A stretch of 64,000 nucleotides of DNA from the NCBI GenBank assembly GCA_963773585.1, contig CAVZBR010000004.1:744001-808000 (forward strand), in the 5' to 3' direction. Under the pieces are notes generated by a model that saw only the letters and a list, made by a program, of their open reading frames with translations, ran no database searches and was not told where the DNA came from. The stretch comes from CAVXJN01 sp963773585. GTDB lineage: Bacteria; Pseudomonadota; Gammaproteobacteria; JASBUN01. Within the stretch, counting starts at the first letter, position 1; each line of letters begins with the position of its first letter. This document shows, piece after piece, positions 51,132 to 60,092 of the stretch. The position numbers and the translations under genes are program-made.

Positions 51132-51827
51132 ATGACCCCAGCTGGATTTTTCGTAACCGGAACCGATACCGGAGTGGGCAAGACCGAAGTGACCGCCGCC
51201 CTGATGCATGGCTTGCGCCAGCAGGGAGTGCGTGTCGGTGCGATGAAGCCCATTGCTTCGGGTTGCGATCGCCAAGGCGAGCAACTTCGCAATGCTGACG
51301 CGTTACGATTGCAGACGCTGTGCTCCGACCAGACCTTGGGCTATGAGCGGATCAATCCCTACGCCTACGAACCCGGTATCGCCCCCCACATCGCGGCTCG
51401 GGATCGCGGCGAAGAAATTTCCATCGCCGAACTGCGCGAGCGCTTCCGCGCCCTGGCCAAGGATGCCGACTGCGTGCTCGTGGAGGGCGTCGGCGGCTTC
51501 GAGGTGCCCCTCGGCGAAGTGGAAACCACGGCCGATCTGGCGCGTGAATTGGATCTTCCGGTCATTCTTGTGGTCGGCATGCGCCTGGGTTGCCTCAATC
51601 ACGCCTTGCTCACTTACGCCGCGATCGCCCGGGTGGGCCTACCATGTGCCGGGTGGGTGGCCAACTGCGTCGATCCGGACATGGCGCGGGTGCAGGAGAA
51701 TGTGGATACGTTGAGATTGCGCTTTGCCGCACCGTTGCTCGGGGTGGTGCCGTGGCTGCCCACCGCTGACAGCGAAACCGTCGTCCCCTTCCTGGACATT
51801 GCTGCCTTGCAGCACGGCGTATTCTAA
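51132..51827 (+). CDS. bioD: Dethiobiotin synthetase
   Basis: 231 residues. The P-loop GTDTGVGKT lies at about 8-16, with further ATP- and substrate-binding stretches MKPIASGCDR and VEGVGGFEVPLG. It forms the ureido ring of dethiobiotin from diaminopelargonate, CO2 and ATP. It starts 39 bp after the bioC stop with a GAGCC-type weak ribosome site. The operon lacks bioA, which must lie elsewhere. It is the last gene of the biotin operon. Confidence 0.95.
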   Translation: MTPAGFFVTGTDTGVGKTEVTAALMHGLRQQGVRVGAMKPIASGCDRQGEQLRNADALRLQTLCSDQTLGYERINPYAYEPGIAPHIAARDRGEEISIAELRERFRALAKDADCVLVEGVGGFEVPLGEVETTADLARELDLPVILVVGMRLGCLNHALLTYAAIARVGLPCAGWVANCVDPDMARVQENVDTLRLRFAAPLLGVVPWLPTADSETVVPFLDIAALQHGVF

Positions 51828-52138
51828 GGGCGCGCTGGAACGTGCGAAGCGAAAGGCGACCGATCCGATCCATGAAGAAAATTTATGTCAGAGTAAAGTG
51901 CATGGTTATTGGCGCTAATTTATTTTGCTTCCAAAACAATCAATTAAATAGTTGATTGGTTTATTTGGTTTTTAAAATATAAGTTTATAAGCATTTTCTT
52001 TAATAACTAGAGATTATGCGCCGGATACCCATTTTTAATTGCGCCCCCTATTGGCATCGGGTAGCATCCTGCCCGGATCAGCGTAGCCTGCTTCACGATT
52101 GCCCGGAGACCGCGAAAAGGTCCCAAGGTTTTGCATAA
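51828..52138. other. AT-rich intergenic region upstream of the oxidase cluster
   Basis: The 311 bp between bioD and the DUF2244 gene include a strongly AT-rich stretch (about 51900-52016) that stands out from the GC-rich surroundings. It contains an inverted repeat CAATCAA (51937-51943) and TTGATTG (51952-51958) with an 8-bp spacer and several -10-like TATAAG or AAATAT strings. It probably holds the oxidase promoter and regulatory sites. No RNA gene or clear FNR site was identified. Confidence 0.45.
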
Positions 52139-52636
52139 GTGGTTGCTACTGAAAAGAATAACTTCGGAGCGACGACCCGCATCGTGGTGCGGCCGAACCG
52201 TTCCATGACTTGGCGCGAGGTGCAATTGGCATACGCCGCCATGGTCGCAGTGGGGTTGTCGATTGCAGCGGGTTTGTCATTGGCCGGCGCATGGCTGGTG
52301 TTGCCATTCGCCGGGCTTGAATTGGTCGCGGTCGGTGTCGGCTTATATCGATGCGCACAGCATTGCGCCGAGCGCGAGGTCATCAGTATCGATGAGGGAA
52401 CCGTCGCCGTGGAACGCGGGCGCTACCGCCCGGAACAGCGTTACGAGCTGCCGCGCAGTTGGGCGCAAGTGGGGTTGCAGAAGGGAGCAGTGCGCGGCTA
52501 TCCCAGTCGTTTGCTGATCCGGTCGCACGGCAAGACGGTCGAGGTCGGTTCGATTCTCGCCGAGAACGAACGCCGGCTGCTCGCGCGCGAATTGCGCTGT
52601 TCCTTGAGCGCCGCGCCGCACCGCGAGTTTGCCTGA
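52139..52636 (+). CDS. DUF2244 family membrane protein
   Basis: 165 residues. Two transmembrane helices (VQLAYAAMVAVGLSIAAGLSL, WLVLPFAGLELVAVGVGLYRC) precede a cytoplasmic beta-rich domain (EVISIDEGTVAVERGRYRPEQRYELPRSWAQVGLQ). This matches DUF2244, often the gene before coxB in gammaproteobacteria, so it is probably linked to oxidase assembly. It starts with GTG; the upstream sequence lacks a clear ribosome site. The coxB gene follows 57 bp later. Confidence 0.82.
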   Translation: MVATEKNNFGATTRIVVRPNRSMTWREVQLAYAAMVAVGLSIAAGLSLAGAWLVLPFAGLELVAVGVGLYRCAQHCAEREVISIDEGTVAVERGRYRPEQRYELPRSWAQVGLQKGAVRGYPSRLLIRSHGKTVEVGSILAENERRLLARELRCSLSAAPHREFA

Positions 52637-52693
52637 CCCACAACGAATCGAAACTCGAACTATAAGAACTACTACTTGAGGAGTGAAAACGGC

Positions 52694-53854
52694 ATGTCGG
52701 TTAGCAACCTGAGGAATTCGGTGGCACGCCTGCTAGGTCCGGTTTTGATGTTGAGTGCCGGTACCGCATTCGCGGAGGAACTTCGTTTCAACTTTCAAGA
52801 CCCCGTTACCCCTGGGGCGCATGAAATCCTCCACCTTCACATGCTGATGTTCTGGATTTGCGTCGGTATTGCGGTGGTCGTATTTGGCGCGATGTTCTAT
52901 TCCGTGTATGCGCATCGCAAATCCCGAGGCGCGGTTGCAGCCGAGTTTCACGAAAACACGAAACTTGAGTTTCTCTGGACAGTGGTGCCATTCGCAATTC
53001 TGGTTGCGGTCGCGATTCCGGCCACCCGGACGCTGTTGCAGCTCGAGGACACCAGTAAATACGACCTCACCGTGAAGATCACGGGTATGCAATGGAAGTG
53101 GCAATACGCTTACGTGGATAGCGACAACGACGACTCCAACGACGTGGTATTCGTCTCGCACATCAATCCCGATGATTACAAGGCGCGCGATTCCGGCGCC
53201 GACGTCACCAAAATCGATCATTATTTGTTGAACGTCGATCAAGATCTGGTGCTCCCGGTCAACAAGCGCGTGCGGTTCTTGATTACCTCCAACGACGTGA
53301 TTCATTCCTGGTGGGTGCCGGCATTCGGAGTCAAAAAGGACGCGATTCCAGGTTATGTGAACGAGACCTGGGCCGAGATCCAGCAGCCTGGCGTGTATCG
53401 CGGGCAGTGCGCGGAACTGTGCGGTAAGGATCACGCGTTCATGCCCATTGTCGTTCACGCGGTCAGCGATCAGGAATTCAAAACCTGGCTGGCGAAAAAG
53501 CAGACTGAAGCCGTTGCAGCCGCGGCCGAGGCGGCTTCAAACAAGACCTGGAGCAAAGACGAACTGATGGCTCGCGGCGACAAGATTTTCCACGGTACTT
53601 GTGCTGCGTGTCATGGCGCCAACGGACAAGGCGGCGGACCCTTCCCGGCATTGGCTGGCAGCAAGATTGCAACCGGTCCGGTGGCCGGCCATCTGGATAT
53701 CGTGATCCACGGTAAGCAGGGTACGGCGATGGCGGCGTTCGGCACGCAGTTCAACGACCTGGAGCTTGCATCGGTCATTACATACGAGCGTAACGCCTTC
53801 GGCAACAATACCGGCGATCTGGTCCAGCCGGCAGACGTCAAGGCAGCACGGTAA
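52694..53854 (+). CDS. coxB: Cytochrome c oxidase subunit II with fused cytochrome c domain
   Basis: 386 residues. A signal peptide and two transmembrane helices (about 30-110) are followed by the periplasmic cupredoxin domain with the binuclear CuA motif (CAELCGKDHAFM, Cys239 and Cys243) and a C-terminal cytochrome c domain with heme motif CAACH at 303-307. It accepts electrons from soluble cytochrome c and passes them to heme a in subunit I. The fused cytochrome c places the oxidase in the caa3-like group. GAGGAG is about 10 nt upstream of the chosen ATG. Confidence 0.94.
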   Translation: MSVSNLRNSVARLLGPVLMLSAGTAFAEELRFNFQDPVTPGAHEILHLHMLMFWICVGIAVVVFGAMFYSVYAHRKSRGAVAAEFHENTKLEFLWTVVPFAILVAVAIPATRTLLQLEDTSKYDLTVKITGMQWKWQYAYVDSDNDDSNDVVFVSHINPDDYKARDSGADVTKIDHYLLNVDQDLVLPVNKRVRFLITSNDVIHSWWVPAFGVKKDAIPGYVNETWAEIQQPGVYRGQCAELCGKDHAFMPIVVHAVSDQEFKTWLAKKQTEAVAAAAEAASNKTWSKDELMARGDKIFHGTCAACHGANGQGGGPFPALAGSKIATGPVAGHLDIVIHGKQGTAMAAFGTQFNDLELASVITYERNAFGNNTGDLVQPADVKAAR

Positions 53855-53879
53855 AGGCGCAGCGCGGAGGAGTTAAACA

Positions 53880-55466
53880 ATGAGTACCACGACTACCCAT
53901 GAAGCTCATCACGAAGAACACCCGAAGGGTCTGAAGCGTTGGCTGTTCACAACCAATCACAAGGACATCGGTACCTTGTATCTATGGTTTGCGTTCACCA
54001 TGCTGCTGATCGGCGGGACATTTGCATTGGTCATCCGTGCCGAGTTGTTCGAGCCGGGTATGCAGATCGTGCATCCCAACTTCTTCAATATGATGACCAC
54101 CATGCACGGTTTGGTGATGGTGTTCGGCGCCATCATGCCTGCCTTCGTGGGCTTGGCGAATTGGCAGGTTCCGTTGATGATCGGTGCGCCCGATATGGCG
54201 TTGCCGCGCATGAACAACTGGAGCTTCTGGATTCTGCCGTTCGCAGGCATCATGTTGATTGCGCCGATTTTTATCGGCAATGACTTCGCCAGCGGCCAGG
54301 GCCCGGATTTCGGCTGGACTTTCTACGCACCATTGTCGCTGCAATATGACAAGCTGGCCTACTTCGTGTTCGCCATCCACTTGTTGGGCATTTCGTCCAT
54401 CATGGGTTCCATCAACATCATTGCCACCATTCTGAACATGCGTGCCCCCGGCATGACGCTCATGAAGATGCCGCTGTTCGTCTGGACTTGGCTGATTACG
54501 GCCTTCCTGCTGATCGCAGTGATGCCGGTTTTGGCGGGCGCCGTAACCATGTTGCTGACCGATAAATACTTCGGCACCAGCTTCTTCAATGCCGCCGGCG
54601 GCGGTGACCCGGTACTGTTCCAGCATGTGTTCTGGTTCTTCGGGCACCCCGAGGTGTACATCATGATTCTGCCGGCCTTTGGCGTGGTGTCGCAGATCAT
54701 CCCCACCTTCGCTCGCAAGCGGTTGTTCGGCTACAGCTCGATGGTCTATGCCACGGCATCGATCGCATTCCTGTCGTTCATCGTCTGGTCGCACCACATG
54801 TTCACAGTGGGCATGCCGGTGGCGGGTGAGCTGTACTTCATGTACGCGACGGTGCTGATCGCCGTCCCAACCGGCGTGAAGGTGTTCAATTGGATCACCA
54901 CCATGTGGCGCGGATCCATGACGTTCGAAACCCCCATGCTGTGGGCGATCGCGTTTGTGTTCCTGTTCACCATTGGCGGACTCTCCGGCCTGATGCTCGG
55001 TGTCGTCCCGGCTGACTTCCAATATCAGGACACTTACTTCGTCGTTGCGCATTTCCACTATGTACTGGTGACGGGCGCATTGTTCGGGATTATTGGCGGT
55101 GTCTATTACTGGCTGCCTAAATGGACCGGGCACATGTACAGCGAGACGCTGGGCAAGTGGCACTTCTGGTTGTCGGTGATTTCCGTGAACGTAACGTTCT
55201 TTCCGATGCACTTTTCGGGGCTTGCCGGCATGCCTCGCCGCATCGCGGATTATTCGTTGCAGTTCACCACTTTCAATGAAATCTCGTCGGTCGGTGCATT
55301 CGTGTTCGGCTTTTCTCAATTGTTGTTCCTGTATCTGGTGATCAGCACCATCCGCGGTGGTAAGAAAGCGACCGATCAGGTTTGGGAAGGTGCAGATGGC
55401 CTCGAGTGGACGCTGCCTTCTCCGGCCCCGTATCACAGCTTTGCGATCGCGCCGGAGGTGAAATAA
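53880..55466 (+). CDS. coxA: Cytochrome c oxidase subunit I
   Basis: 528 residues with 12 transmembrane helices. Diagnostic pieces are the heme a ligand region (MMTTMHGLVMVFG), the CuB/Tyr segment FWFFGHPEVYIMILPAFG, the His-His copper ligands in VWSHHMFTVG, and heme a3/a ligands in YFVVAHFHYVLV. It holds the oxygen-reducing site and pumps protons. It follows coxB by 25 bp with an AGGAG. A stable hairpin follows its stop. Confidence 0.96.
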   Translation: MSTTTTHEAHHEEHPKGLKRWLFTTNHKDIGTLYLWFAFTMLLIGGTFALVIRAELFEPGMQIVHPNFFNMMTTMHGLVMVFGAIMPAFVGLANWQVPLMIGAPDMALPRMNNWSFWILPFAGIMLIAPIFIGNDFASGQGPDFGWTFYAPLSLQYDKLAYFVFAIHLLGISSIMGSINIIATILNMRAPGMTLMKMPLFVWTWLITAFLLIAVMPVLAGAVTMLLTDKYFGTSFFNAAGGGDPVLFQHVFWFFGHPEVYIMILPAFGVVSQIIPTFARKRLFGYSSMVYATASIAFLSFIVWSHHMFTVGMPVAGELYFMYATVLIAVPTGVKVFNWITTMWRGSMTFETPMLWAIAFVFLFTIGGLSGLMLGVVPADFQYQDTYFVVAHFHYVLVTGALFGIIGGVYYWLPKWTGHMYSETLGKWHFWLSVISVNVTFFPMHFSGLAGMPRRIADYSLQFTTFNEISSVGAFVFGFSQLLFLYLVISTIRGGKKATDQVWEGADGLEWTLPSPAPYHSFAIAPEVK

Positions 55467-55477
55467 GGCGCGGCGAA

Positions 55478-55503
55478 CCCGGCCCCGCTGACGTGGGGCC
55501 GGG
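55478..55503. terminator. Intercistronic hairpin between coxA and the small assembly gene
   Basis: A perfect 9-bp GC-rich stem (55478-55486 with 55495-55503, 8-nt loop) starts 12 bp after the coxA stop. It is followed only by ATTCCCGGCTTGTTT, so full termination is unlikely. A partial terminator or 3' stabiliser that raises coxBA over the assembly genes is the best guess. Confidence 0.5.
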
Positions 55504-55518
55504 ATTCCCGGCTTGTTT

Positions 55519-55632
55519 ATGGGTGGTCGCAGCGAACACGGCAGGCGAGCGGCGCGCAAAACCATCGTCGTGTTGATCGTGGTCGTGGTGGCGATCTACG
55601 TGGGTTTCTTCATATTGCATTCGGTGAACTGA
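55519..55632 (+). CDS. Cytochrome oxidase small assembly protein, 37 residues
   Basis: A basic N-terminus (GGRSEHGRRAARK) precedes one transmembrane helix (IVVLIVVVVAIYVGFFIL). It lies exactly between coxA and ctaG, where proteobacteria often encode a single-helix oxidase assembly protein of this length. Its TGA overlaps the ctaG ATG by one base. No strong ribosome site is seen. The assignment rests on position and size rather than a strong sequence match. Confidence 0.65.
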   Translation: MGGRSEHGRRAARKTIVVLIVVVVAIYVGFFILHSVN

Positions 55633-56183
55633 TGTCCGACCGCAGTCGCAAACAAGCCAACAGGCGCGTTGTACGACGGGCGCTACTGCTCGCCGTCGGA
55701 ATGTTCGGTTTCGGTTATCTCTTGGTGCCCATGTACAGCGCCGTCTGCGCCGCGCTCGGCCTCAACGGTCAAACCCGGCAGATCTCCGCTGACGCCAGCA
55801 AGGATATCGTGGTCGATCGCGATCGAATGGTCACCGTGACATTGGATGCGAATACCAACACGAACCTGCCATGGCACTTCAAACCGCTGTTGGGGCGCAT
55901 CGAGGTCCGGCCCGGCGAATTCACTCGGGTAGAGTACGAGGCCAGGAATCTATCCGGAACCAGCATTGTTGGCCAGGCCGCGCATAGCGTCACTCCGTTA
56001 GGCGCCGCGAAATACTTCAAGAAGTCGGAATGTTTTTGCTATCAGCAGCAGCCGCTGCTGGCGGGTGAATCCAAACGGATGCCGGTGGTATTCATGGTGG
56101 ATCCGAGACTACCTGCCCATATCAAAGAGATCACGCTTTCCTACACGTTTTTGCGTGCCGACCAATATGCGATTGCAGACTAG
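55632..56183 (+). CDS. ctaG: Cytochrome c oxidase assembly protein CtaG (Cox11)
   Basis: 183 residues. One N-terminal transmembrane helix (ALLLAVGMFGFGYLLVPMYSAVC) is followed by an immunoglobulin-like periplasmic domain with the copper-binding CFCYQQQPL motif. Cox11 delivers copper to the CuB site of subunit I. It starts inside the stop of the small assembly gene. Length matches the family. Confidence 0.93.
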   Translation: MSDRSRKQANRRVVRRALLLAVGMFGFGYLLVPMYSAVCAALGLNGQTRQISADASKDIVVDRDRMVTVTLDANTNTNLPWHFKPLLGRIEVRPGEFTRVEYEARNLSGTSIVGQAAHSVTPLGAAKYFKKSECFCYQQQPLLAGESKRMPVVFMVDPRLPAHIKEITLSYTFLRADQYAIAD

Positions 56184-56277
56184 AGGGCTTGCGTGCGGAA
56201 CCCATTGTAAATGCCGGTTCCAAAGCAGGACGCCATAACAAATAGAAATTAGAAAATGCCAAAGAGAGGATCGATCT

Positions 56278-57144
56278 ATGTCTGAAGCACACGGTGGATA
56301 TTACCTGCCGGCGCCAAGCTTTTGGCCGCTTGTGGGGTCAATAGGACTGTTTCTGACCACCGGCGGGTTTGCGTATTTTCTGGTGGAGGGCGGAACCAGT
56401 TGGATTATGATCGCCGGCCTGCTGGTCATCGCGTTCATGATGTTCGGGTGGTTCGGCACTGTAATCAAAGAAAGCCTGTCCGGAGCCTACAACGCACAGG
56501 TCGATCGCTCGTTTCGGATGGGCATGGCGTGGTTTATTTTTTCCGAAGTGATGTTCTTCGGTGCTTTCTTTGGCGCTTTGTTCTATATCCGCATGTTCGC
56601 CGTGCCCTGGCTCGGTGGCGCCGGCAACAACTACTCGACCCACGAATGGTTGTACCCGGCTTTTTCCGCCACCTGGCCCACGTCGGGCCCCGGCGAAGTT
56701 GGCGGTGGATTCACGGTTATGGACGCGTGGGGTATTCCGGCACTGAACACCCTGATCCTGCTCAGCTCAGGTGTGACCGTGACCTGGGCGCATTGGGGTC
56801 TGAAAAAAGGCAGTCGCAGTCAGCTGGTGCTGGGTTTGTTGGCGACCGTCGTTCTCGGCTTCACCTTCCTGGGTTTTCAGGCTTTCGAGTACCATCACGC
56901 TTACACCGAAATGGGTCTGACCTTGAAGGACGGGGCTTACGGCAATACTTTCTACATGTTGACCGGGTTTCACGGTCTACACGTGACCATTGGCGCCATG
57001 ATGCTGCTGGTGATCATGTTGCGTTCCATGAAGGGGCATTTCTCCGAACACCATCACTTCGCCTTCGAAGCGGCCGCATGGTATTGGCACTTCGTTGACG
57101 TCGTATGGCTGGGACTGTTTATTTTCGTTTACTGGCTGGTTTGA
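56278..57144 (+). CDS. coxC: Cytochrome c oxidase subunit III
   Basis: 288 residues with about seven transmembrane helices. Family segments are HGGYYLPAPSFWPLVGS at the N-terminus, the FIFSEVMFFGAFF motif, TGFHGLHVTIGAMMLLVIMLRS and the C-terminal AAWYWHFVDVVWLGLFIFVYW. Subunit III stabilises the core and keeps proton uptake active. AGAGAGGA is about 9 nt upstream of the ATG. It ends convergent with the DUF2909 gene. Confidence 0.95.
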   Translation: MSEAHGGYYLPAPSFWPLVGSIGLFLTTGGFAYFLVEGGTSWIMIAGLLVIAFMMFGWFGTVIKESLSGAYNAQVDRSFRMGMAWFIFSEVMFFGAFFGALFYIRMFAVPWLGGAGNNYSTHEWLYPAFSATWPTSGPGEVGGGFTVMDAWGIPALNTLILLSSGVTVTWAHWGLKKGSRSQLVLGLLATVVLGFTFLGFQAFEYHHAYTEMGLTLKDGAYGNTFYMLTGFHGLHVTIGAMMLLVIMLRSMKGHFSEHHHFAFEAAAWYWHFVDVVWLGLFIFVYWLV

Positions 57145-57288
57145 ACGATTCAATATCCCGGGTGCGTGCGAGGCACTGCAACTGCGGCGCCTCGCGCGGA
57201 GCGGAGTTTCAATCGAAGGCAGTCGAACTGGATCTGAATTCTCGAAGCGTCAATCGTCGCTGTATCCCATACCGATCGTCGACACGAT

Positions 57289-57495
57289 TCAGACAGGAGG
57301 ATGAGGTTGGATCCATCCGGTCGCCGCGCCGATCAGCAGCAAAATGAACAGCGCGAGTGACAGGCCTATACGCCAGGTAAGGGATTTAACGGTGCGGTTG
57401 GATTGTCCCTTGTCCCGGATCAGGAAATAAAGCCCCGAAAACAGCGTGCTCAGGATAATCAGCAGTAACAGAACGACCAGAGATTTGAACAGCAT
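57289..57495 (-). CDS. Twin transmembrane protein (DUF2909)
   Basis: 68 residues with two helices (SLVVLLLLIILSTLFSGLYFLI, IGLSLALFILLLIGAATGW) joined by a short basic loop (RDKGQSNRTVKSL). It matches the DUF2909 family, which is regularly encoded antisense between coxC and the SURF1 gene in gammaproteobacteria. The start is chosen at the first helix; a ribosome site is weak. Its function is unknown but the conserved position suggests a link to oxidase assembly. Confidence 0.8.
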   Translation of the reverse strand: MLFKSLVVLLLLIILSTLFSGLYFLIRDKGQSNRTVKSLTWRIGLSLALFILLLIGAATGWIQPHPPV

Positions 57496-57598
57496 GACGA
57501 ACCGCACGAAGGGAACTTGAGCTGGCAGTATAGCAGTGTGAAGGCAGCCGGGGACAGTCATTGCCGCGATCCCGGCGCCCACATACGATGGTTTCCCG

Positions 57599-58366
57599 AT
57601 GCGCATTGGTAAATACAATTTTCGACCGCGGCTGGTTCCGACGCTGGTCACGTTGCTATTGCTTCCAGTGTTGATCTCTCTCGGGTTTTGGCAGCTGGGA
57701 CGCGCCGATCAGAAATATGCGGCGCGGGCATTGCGTGAGCAGCGAATGACGCAGCCGCCGCGCCAGTTGTCGCCGGCCGATGCCGATGTCGACACAATGT
57801 TGGCGCGGCACGTGAATACCACCGGCCGCTTCGACCTGCAGCATCAATTCTTGCTGCAGAACCAAGTGTACCGGGCGCAGCCTGGCTACCAGGTCTATAC
57901 GCCCCTGCGTCTCGGTGGTAACGCCGCGGTGCTGGTGGACCGCGGTTGGGTCCCGGCGCAACCGGGGACGCATGAGCAACCGGACCTGAGCGGCGAGACG
58001 GAGTCGGTAACGTTCACAGCTGTGGTTGACACGCCGCCGAGCATCGGCCTGAAACTTGGCGCGCCGGACGCGGGCGCGCAGCAGTGGCCGCGACAGGTCC
58101 AGTATCTGGATCTGGACTGGGCGCAGCGGCTGCTCGGCTACCGGTTGCTGCCCTACGTGCTGCTGCCGATTGATCTGCCGGCACGTGGTATGGTGCACAA
58201 CCGCACGCCTGAACACATTGGTGAGCGGGGAATGCCGCCGGAAAAGCACATCAGCTATGCCGTGCAATGGTTTGCATTGTCGTTGGCGCTGATTGTGATC
58301 TACATCGCGGTCAATACCCGCCGCAGCTTCGAGAGCACTGGGCAGAATGATGGCAACAACGACTGA
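57599..58366 (+). CDS. SURF1 family oxidase assembly protein
   Basis: 255 residues. It has transmembrane helices at both ends (VTLLLLPVLISLGFWQLGRADQK; AVQWFALSLALIVIYIAVN) with a periplasmic loop between. The motifs LGFWQLGR and LLVDRGWVPA-like (AVLVDRGWVP) are SURF1 signatures. SURF1 helps place heme a into subunit I. The 3' end overlaps the next gene by 20 bp. Confidence 0.92.
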   Translation: MRIGKYNFRPRLVPTLVTLLLLPVLISLGFWQLGRADQKYAARALREQRMTQPPRQLSPADADVDTMLARHVNTTGRFDLQHQFLLQNQVYRAQPGYQVYTPLRLGGNAAVLVDRGWVPAQPGTHEQPDLSGETESVTFTAVVDTPPSIGLKLGAPDAGAQQWPRQVQYLDLDWAQRLLGYRLLPYVLLPIDLPARGMVHNRTPEHIGERGMPPEKHISYAVQWFALSLALIVIYIAVNTRRSFESTGQNDGNND

Positions 58367-59012
58367 GCCGATGCGCCGCACCAGCGGTTTTCCCTACATT
58401 CCGATGTTGATCGTAGTGCTGTTCCTGGCGCCGATGATCGCTGCCTGGGTGGCTTACAAATATTTTCCGGAGCAAATGCGCGCCCTTGGCGCCAACAACT
58501 ACGGTCAGTTCATCGAGCCGCTGCGCAAGATCGAACTGCAGGGACTAACTGCAGAAGACGGCACGGCCCTCGAGCCCGACTTTTTTGACGGCAAGTGGAC
58601 TTATCTCTACATCGATGGCAGCGACTGCGACGCGCGGTGTCAGGCTGCACTGTACGAGATGCGTCAGGTACGCCTCGCCCAGGGCGACGAGCGCGACCGT
58701 TTGCAACGTCTCTTCGTGTTAAAGGATCGTAGCCACCTGGATCAACTGCGGGAGTTGATGGGACAACAATTTCCGCGCCAGCGTATGGTGTTCGCGGATG
58801 ATCGAGCCCGCACGGCATTGGATCAGGGGTTGAAATTGAACGAGGGGGCATCGCCCCTGGCAGCGGGCCGTATTTACGTGGTGGATCCACTGGGCCGCGC
58901 GATGATGTATTACGAGCCGGTCGAGTCCGCAAACCGCGCCCAGGTGCTCGAGAAGGCGACCGGCATGCGCAAGGACATGGCCAAGCTATTGAAGAATAGT
59001 AAGACGAAATGA
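58347..59012 (+). CDS. SCO1-like membrane-anchored oxidase assembly protein
   Basis: 221 residues. One N-terminal transmembrane helix (IPMLIVVLFLAPMIAAWVAY) precedes a thioredoxin-like periplasmic domain. CDARC (CxxxC) occurs where SCO proteins bind copper, but the usual distal His is not clearly present. Sequence is divergent from SCO1/SenC. It overlaps the SURF1 gene by 20 bp and ctaA by four. It probably serves oxidase copper handling or thiol reduction. Confidence 0.7.
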   Translation: MMATTTEPMRRTSGFPYIPMLIVVLFLAPMIAAWVAYKYFPEQMRALGANNYGQFIEPLRKIELQGLTAEDGTALEPDFFDGKWTYLYIDGSDCDARCQAALYEMRQVRLAQGDERDRLQRLFVLKDRSHLDQLRELMGQQFPRQRMVFADDRARTALDQGLKLNEGASPLAAGRIYVVDPLGRAMMYYEPVESANRAQVLEKATGMRKDMAKLLKNSKTK

Positions 59013-60088
59013 GCGGATATACACAACATCCCTGGTTCGGCCGCATCGCGCTGCTGGCCACGGCCCTGGCGCTGTGTGTGGTGGTGTTGGGCGCTTATGT
59101 GCGCCTTTCCGACGCCGGTCTCGGTTGTCCCGACTGGCCCGGTTGCTACGGCCGTCTCGCCGTTCCCGAAGCGCCCGAGCATGTGGCGGAAGCGGAGCGC
59201 GCGTTTCCCGACCGGCCTGTCGAAGCCGCCAAGGCCTGGAAAGAGATGGTGCATCGCTATTTCGCCAGTACGCTCGGCCTGTTGATCGTTGGCATGGCCA
59301 TGATTGCAGTGCGCAACCGCCGCCGCCGGCCGAGCCAGCCGCTTTCGCTGCCGCTGTTTCTCGTCGCCCTGGTGGTGTTCCAGGGCATGATGGGGATGTG
59401 GACCGTCACTTTGTTGCTCAAGCCACTGATCGTGATGGGCCATCTGTTGGGCGGCATGGCGACATTGTCGCTGTTGTGGTGGACTTGGCTGCGCGAGCGG
59501 GAGCCTTTGATGCCTGCCGCCGCCGAGGAGCCCGGCTTGCGCACCTGGGCACTGGTGGCATTGATGTTGGTGGCCGTGCAGATCGCGCTTGGCGGTTGGA
59601 CCAGTTCCAATTATGCCGCCCTGGCCTGCACCGAGTTTCCAACCTGTCACGGCGGCCAGTGGTGGCCGAACATGGATTTCCGCGAAGGCTTCGTGCTCTG
59701 GCGCGGCATCGGTGTCAACTATGAGTACGGTGTGCTGGAGCATCCGGCGCGGGCGGCGATCCATATGACCCATCGTATCGGCGCACTGGTGGTCGCACTG
59801 GCCGTAGGCGGCCTCGCCCTGCGTCTGCTCCGCAGCCGCGCCGCGCGGCTGCGCAAAACCGGCATGCTGCTCGCGGCCGTGCTGGTGCTGCAGATCGGAT
59901 TGGGCATCGCCAACGTGCTGCTGAGCCTGCCGTTGCCGGTGGCAGTCGGCCATAACGCGGGTGCAGCACTGTTGCTTTTGACCGTGGTATTGCTCAATCA
60001 TCAGCTGCGGCCGCTGCCCCACGCTGCGCGCGAAACCGCACGCCGAGACCGGAGCGCACTGACGCCCGGCGAACCCATAAGAGGATAA
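59009..60088 (+). CDS. ctaA: Heme A synthase CtaA (COX15)
   Basis: 359 residues with eight transmembrane helices. Typical segments are the N-terminal VRLSDAGLGCPDWPGCYGR with paired Cys, the HRYFASTLGLLIVGMAM and TLLLKPLIVMGHLLGGMATLS heme-ligand regions, and later AAIHMTHRIGALVVA and VAVGHNAGAALLLL. It oxidises the heme O methyl group to the formyl of heme A. The ATGA start overlaps the SCO-like gene. Confidence 0.94.
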   Translation: MSGYTQHPWFGRIALLATALALCVVVLGAYVRLSDAGLGCPDWPGCYGRLAVPEAPEHVAEAERAFPDRPVEAAKAWKEMVHRYFASTLGLLIVGMAMIAVRNRRRRPSQPLSLPLFLVALVVFQGMMGMWTVTLLLKPLIVMGHLLGGMATLSLLWWTWLREREPLMPAAAEEPGLRTWALVALMLVAVQIALGGWTSSNYAALACTEFPTCHGGQWWPNMDFREGFVLWRGIGVNYEYGVLEHPARAAIHMTHRIGALVVALAVGGLALRLLRSRAARLRKTGMLLAAVLVLQIGLGIANVLLSLPLPVAVGHNAGAALLLLTVVLLNHQLRPLPHAARETARRDRSALTPGEPIRG

Positions 60089-60092
60089 GTCC

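Noticed and set aside
53982..55565. Long open frame of over 500 codons antisense to coxA
   Set aside because: It mirrors the codon bias of coxA, its product is His/Gln/Arg-rich without domains, and coxA is unmistakable.
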